From contig JADGJG010000993.1 of the NCBI GenBank assembly GCA_027596195.1, forward strand, positions 1 to 10,048: a stretch of DNA of 10,048 nucleotides, in the 5' to 3' direction. The position numbers and the translations under genes are program-made. The notes under the pieces were generated by a model. The model was given only the letters and a program-made list of their open reading frames with translations. It was not told where the DNA came from and searched no databases. Source of the DNA: Podochytrium sp. JEL0797. Its lineage: Eukaryota > Chytridiomycota > Chytridiomycetes > Chytridiales > Chytriomycetaceae. Positions 7,510 to 10,048 of this stretch are shown here, in pieces. Positions within the stretch are counted from its first letter, which is position 1. Every line of letters starts with the position of its first letter.

Positions 7510-8846
7510 TTACTCCTCTTCTCTTCTCCCAAGCCAGACCTCAAGCCGACGCTTCACAAAACTCGTTGTCTCGTCCGCCAAGTGAGCCGTAAACATTGCA
7601 ACCAACACGCACCCCACCGCAAACTTGGCAGGCATACTGGTCCACCTCGGCTCCTCCTGTGGAACATATCGTTCCCACTCACTAATAACTTCCCTTCGAT
7701 AAAAGGGAGGCACAGGCACAGCGCCATAATACACATTCGGAATGACCCGGTGGCGTTGATACACGACTTGATCCTCTTCCATCTCAGACAAAACGGGCTC
7801 CGATTTCGAACGCACCACGAGTGGGGGTACGCGGATCAAACTCAACGGCTCGTCGCTAAAGCAACGGCAGGGAATTGCATACCCTGAACAACACGAGTGT
7901 CCCTGTTTGGCGGCAGCATCCGCCGAATCTTGGTCAAACTTGCCTTGGCGGTGCATCCAATTTGCCTTGAACAGCGTGGTGAGAGCATCGGCCTTGATTT
8001 CCAAAAAGTCGGCAAGTGAATTCACGTCGGCAAGAGTGTCTCGAGCTGTAAGCTTGAATTCGAGTTGAGTGGCTTTGTAGCCCGCTTTGAATTTCGCGGC
8101 AAGAGCGGGATCTTTGATTTGCATTTTGGCGGCAAAGGAATCCGCCTTGAGCTTGGCGTCTCGAGCAGCATCGGAAGCACGGAATTTCTCGTGTTCGAAA
8201 CTGGTGGTGGCAGCAGGAGTATCAGCACCCTTGCTTTCCATTTTGGGTGCAGTGGAATCTGTTTTGACTTCCATTTTGGTTGGAGCCGCAGCAGCAGTAG
8301 CGCAGACTTCCTCGTATCTGGCCACTTGCGCGACCGAAGAGCGTAACGTAGTCTGGCTGTGTAACACGCAGTCATCAGACTCCTTGGTTCCGATTCCAGT
8401 CGTTTTCTTGCTGTCATTCGAGGTCCAGTCACAGAGCGCATCACCATGGCTGACGGCAGAGAGGACATGCCAATTGCTTGACGAGGATCCCACCTGCGCG
8501 TCTTCTGTATAAATTTTTTAGAAGAGGATATAGATAAAATTAGAAGAAATAGAATGCCCCTCCACAACTCACCCATTTCCACACTCTTTTCAACCGTCTC
8601 CTCATCCGAAGAGCACAAAATCGTTTCACTCTCCATACTCTGCTGCAAACGCGACACGGGGTCCCGGCGTGCCTCCTTCTTGTCCGCCACGAGCACCTCC
8701 AACATCGCGATCACAAAATCCATCCGCGCATCCATTTGATCAAGCCGCGATTCGAGGCGTTTGTTCTGGGTGTGTAATTCCTGATTTTCGAGTTGGAGAC
8801 GTTGGTTTGTCTCGCGCAAGTCTTTGATAATCCTCGTTGTGGTCAT
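7510..8846 (-). CDS. Array gene B: leucine-zipper / 11-mer repeat protein of unknown function, two exons, 422 aa
   Basis: This is a paralogue of gene A and is likewise unrecognised. Exon 1 is 8846-8573 and exon 2 is 8504-7510; the 68-bp phase-1 intron runs GTGAGT...TATACAG and sits exactly where gene A has its intron. Total 1269 nt, or 422 codons plus stop. The protein begins MTTTRIIKDLRETNQRL. Its zipper has L10, L17, L24, L31, M38 and V45 at d and N14, N21, N28 at a. It continues with the block DWTSNDSKKTTGIG...HSQTTLRSSVAQVARY (about 117-155), 11-mer repeats at about 168-274, GHSCCSGYAIPCRC at 293-306, RSKSEP at 323-328 (a textbook mode-1 14-3-3 site), a hydrophobic segment FAVGCVLVAMFTAHL at 386-400, and FVKRRLEVWLGR near the C-terminus. 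The repeat region and linker diverge most from gene A; the zipper, the DWTS block and the C-terminus diverge least. The single hydrophobic segment could be a tail anchor or an amphipathic helix. Confidence 0.85.
7957..8277 (-). repeat. 11-residue repeat region of array gene B
   Basis: Residues about 168-274 fall into 11-residue units such as KMEVKTDSTAP / KMESKGADTPA and, in another register, DSFAAKMQIKD / PALAAKFKAGY / KATQLEFKLTA. Lysines and hydrophobic residues recur at fixed positions. The array is shorter than in gene A, so repeat number has changed since the duplication. Confidence 0.65.
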
Positions 8847-8886
8847 TCTTTTGTGGGTGTTCTTTTTTTGGATCCCATCTTTTTGG

Positions 8887-8917
8887 CGCCTCGCTTCCGC
8901 TGTTCATGAAAAACGGG
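8887..8917 (-). promoter_or_regulatory. Promoter-proximal block of array gene B, shared with gene A
   Basis: On the plus strand this reads CGCCTCGCTTC followed by TGTTCATGAAAAACGGG, 41-71 bp upstream of the gene B start codon. The match to the gene A block is nearly exact except for one base and the absence of the 11-bp tandem copy. Upstream of 8917 no further similarity to gene A's flank is seen, so the shared unit appears to end here. Confidence 0.6.
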
Positions 8918-10048
8918 AGGATGAGGCTTTGCTATACGAGGTGGCGACTTAAACGTTGACACGCGTGAAATGCGTGAGCTTGAAACCTCCACTTTCGGGA
9001 TTGCAACTTGACATTCACTGGTGAGTGAGGTGAGGAAATGGAAATGACCATTCGGACATATCGAGAATGCTCCAAATCGAAACGAGCAAAAGAACAGTAC
9101 ATAATTTTCAGGTGGTGGGTGTGCGCGGGAGGTGCGCGTTTTGCAGCGTTTTGATTTGGTTTTCCAGATAATTCATCTCTCGCATCAAAACCAAGGCGCA
9201 TGGCCGCCAACGGCTTGATAGGCAAGAATAAAGATCAAAATTAAACATCCTTTTTAATAAGGGAGAAAATATTTGTGAATTTGGATGAAGCAAACGCGAT
9301 TTGCGGCTCAGGAAAAACGCCCCCTCCTTTCCATTCCACCCCGCAAAAAAGCAAACAACCACAAATGCATCAAATGCATGGTACATCTCCGTGGGGGTGG
9401 GGGTGATGGATTTGGCGACTGCTTCTACAGTATTCGTTTTTGAGGACCATTGCGAAGAGGTGCAGGAAGTTGGTAAGAGGTCGGCGTTTCTTACCCGGTG
9501 CCAAGTTACAAGTCCAGATGTGAGGAAACGAGTGGTGGAATCCGCGAGAGAGCATTGTTGTGATTCCCGAGCTGTTTTGTGTTTGACTGTGGCGACTTTT
9601 CGCTAGCCGATTCTTGCACGAATTAAAGAAGATCTTTGCTGAGAATTTGACCTTTTTAAGAATGGTGGTGATTTAATGAGAAGCGAAAATGAAACGCGAA
9701 CGCACCACAACAACGATCAATCCCTAGGAATCGGTCTGGAGTCGAGTTCGTCCTTGGATTCTGATTCGGCTTCGTGCGCATTGCCAGCGGAATCAGGAAT
9801 GGCGAGTTCTAGCTTTGTGGCTTCTTACACCAAACCACTCCAATTATTAATAAGGGAATGGTATATTAGGTCATTAAATTAAAAATTACAAAAACGCATT
9901 TGGTAATAAAGACTCCAAATAATCGGAGTAATACGCAATACTTTACCAACCCGTCCGTACTAGAAGTAGTGGCTTCAATAAGACAAGCGGAGTATTTCAC
10001 GACACCGTTCACGAACCACGTACAAAGTCATGAGGTATATTATCAAAT
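8918..10048. other. About 1.1 kb without a supportable gene
   Basis: Open frames here are short (under about 105 codons), overlap on both strands and show no family motif. The region includes a CACGCGTG palindrome at 8960-8967, a double AAATGCAT at 9363-9379, and an AATAAA at about 9225-9230 on the plus strand. From about 9840 the sequence becomes AT-richer with no open frame of note, and ACTCC/GGAGT arms flank an AT-rich loop at about 9910-9930. It may be ordinary intergenic sequence, or the flank of a gene or mobile element beyond the window. Confidence 0.5.

Noticed and set aside
9108..9386. Minus-strand open frame ending in MREMNYLENQIKTLQNA, a short coiled-coil-like stretch
   Set aside because: The coiled-coil portion is under 20 residues. 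It lacks homology to the array zipper beyond chance LENQ similarity, and no supporting splice structure or downstream exon was found.
9301..9606. Plus-strand open frame of 101 codons with a possible small GT-AG intron
   Set aside because: No domain or motif is recognisable, it overlaps open frames on the other strand, and composition gives no coding signal.
9840..10048. AT-rich tail with ACTCC/GGAGT arms, considered as a transposon end or small hairpin RNA
   Set aside because: The arms are only about 5 bp, no partner terminal repeat or transposase is present, and the feature would run off the window.

Overview
The window is eukaryotic and most likely fungal. Genes are split by short GT-AG introns (49-160 bp), some with clear CTAAC branch points just before the acceptor. 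The mix of a compact 491-residue MATE transporter and small introns fits an early-diverging lineage such as a chytrid-like fungus, but that placement is inference. No bacterial signals (Shine-Dalgarno operons, tRNA or rRNA genes) were seen.

Layout. (1) 14-1794, minus: a complete six-exon MATE-family transporter. (2) 1795-2437: a 643-bp divergent intergenic region that should hold the promoters of genes 1 and 2. (3) 2438-5122, plus: a four-exon FAD-dependent monooxygenase of 789 residues with a large low-complexity insertion. (4) 5309-8917, minus: a tandem array of one gene family I do not recognise. It has two apparently intact two-exon members (449 and 422 residues) flanking a frameshifted, internally deleted third copy. 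(5) 8918-10048: about 1.1 kb with no supportable gene.

The two intact array proteins share one architecture: an N-terminal leucine zipper with three consecutive asparagines at core positions, a conserved DWTS...TTGIG block, 11-residue amphipathic repeats, a Cys/His cluster, a conserved 14-3-3-type RxxSxP site, and a C-terminal hydrophobic segment followed by a basic stretch. Intron position and phase, a promoter-proximal block and 3' flank sequence are also shared, so whole transcription units were duplicated. This array is the most likely undescribed system here.

Nothing in the sequence functionally links the transporter or the monooxygenase to the array. The transporter and monooxygenase are divergent neighbours and could be co-expressed in a detoxification or small-molecule role, which is inference only. 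All exon boundaries were derived by hand from reading frame, splice sites and family alignment. Each of the three intact gene models gives a total length divisible by three.
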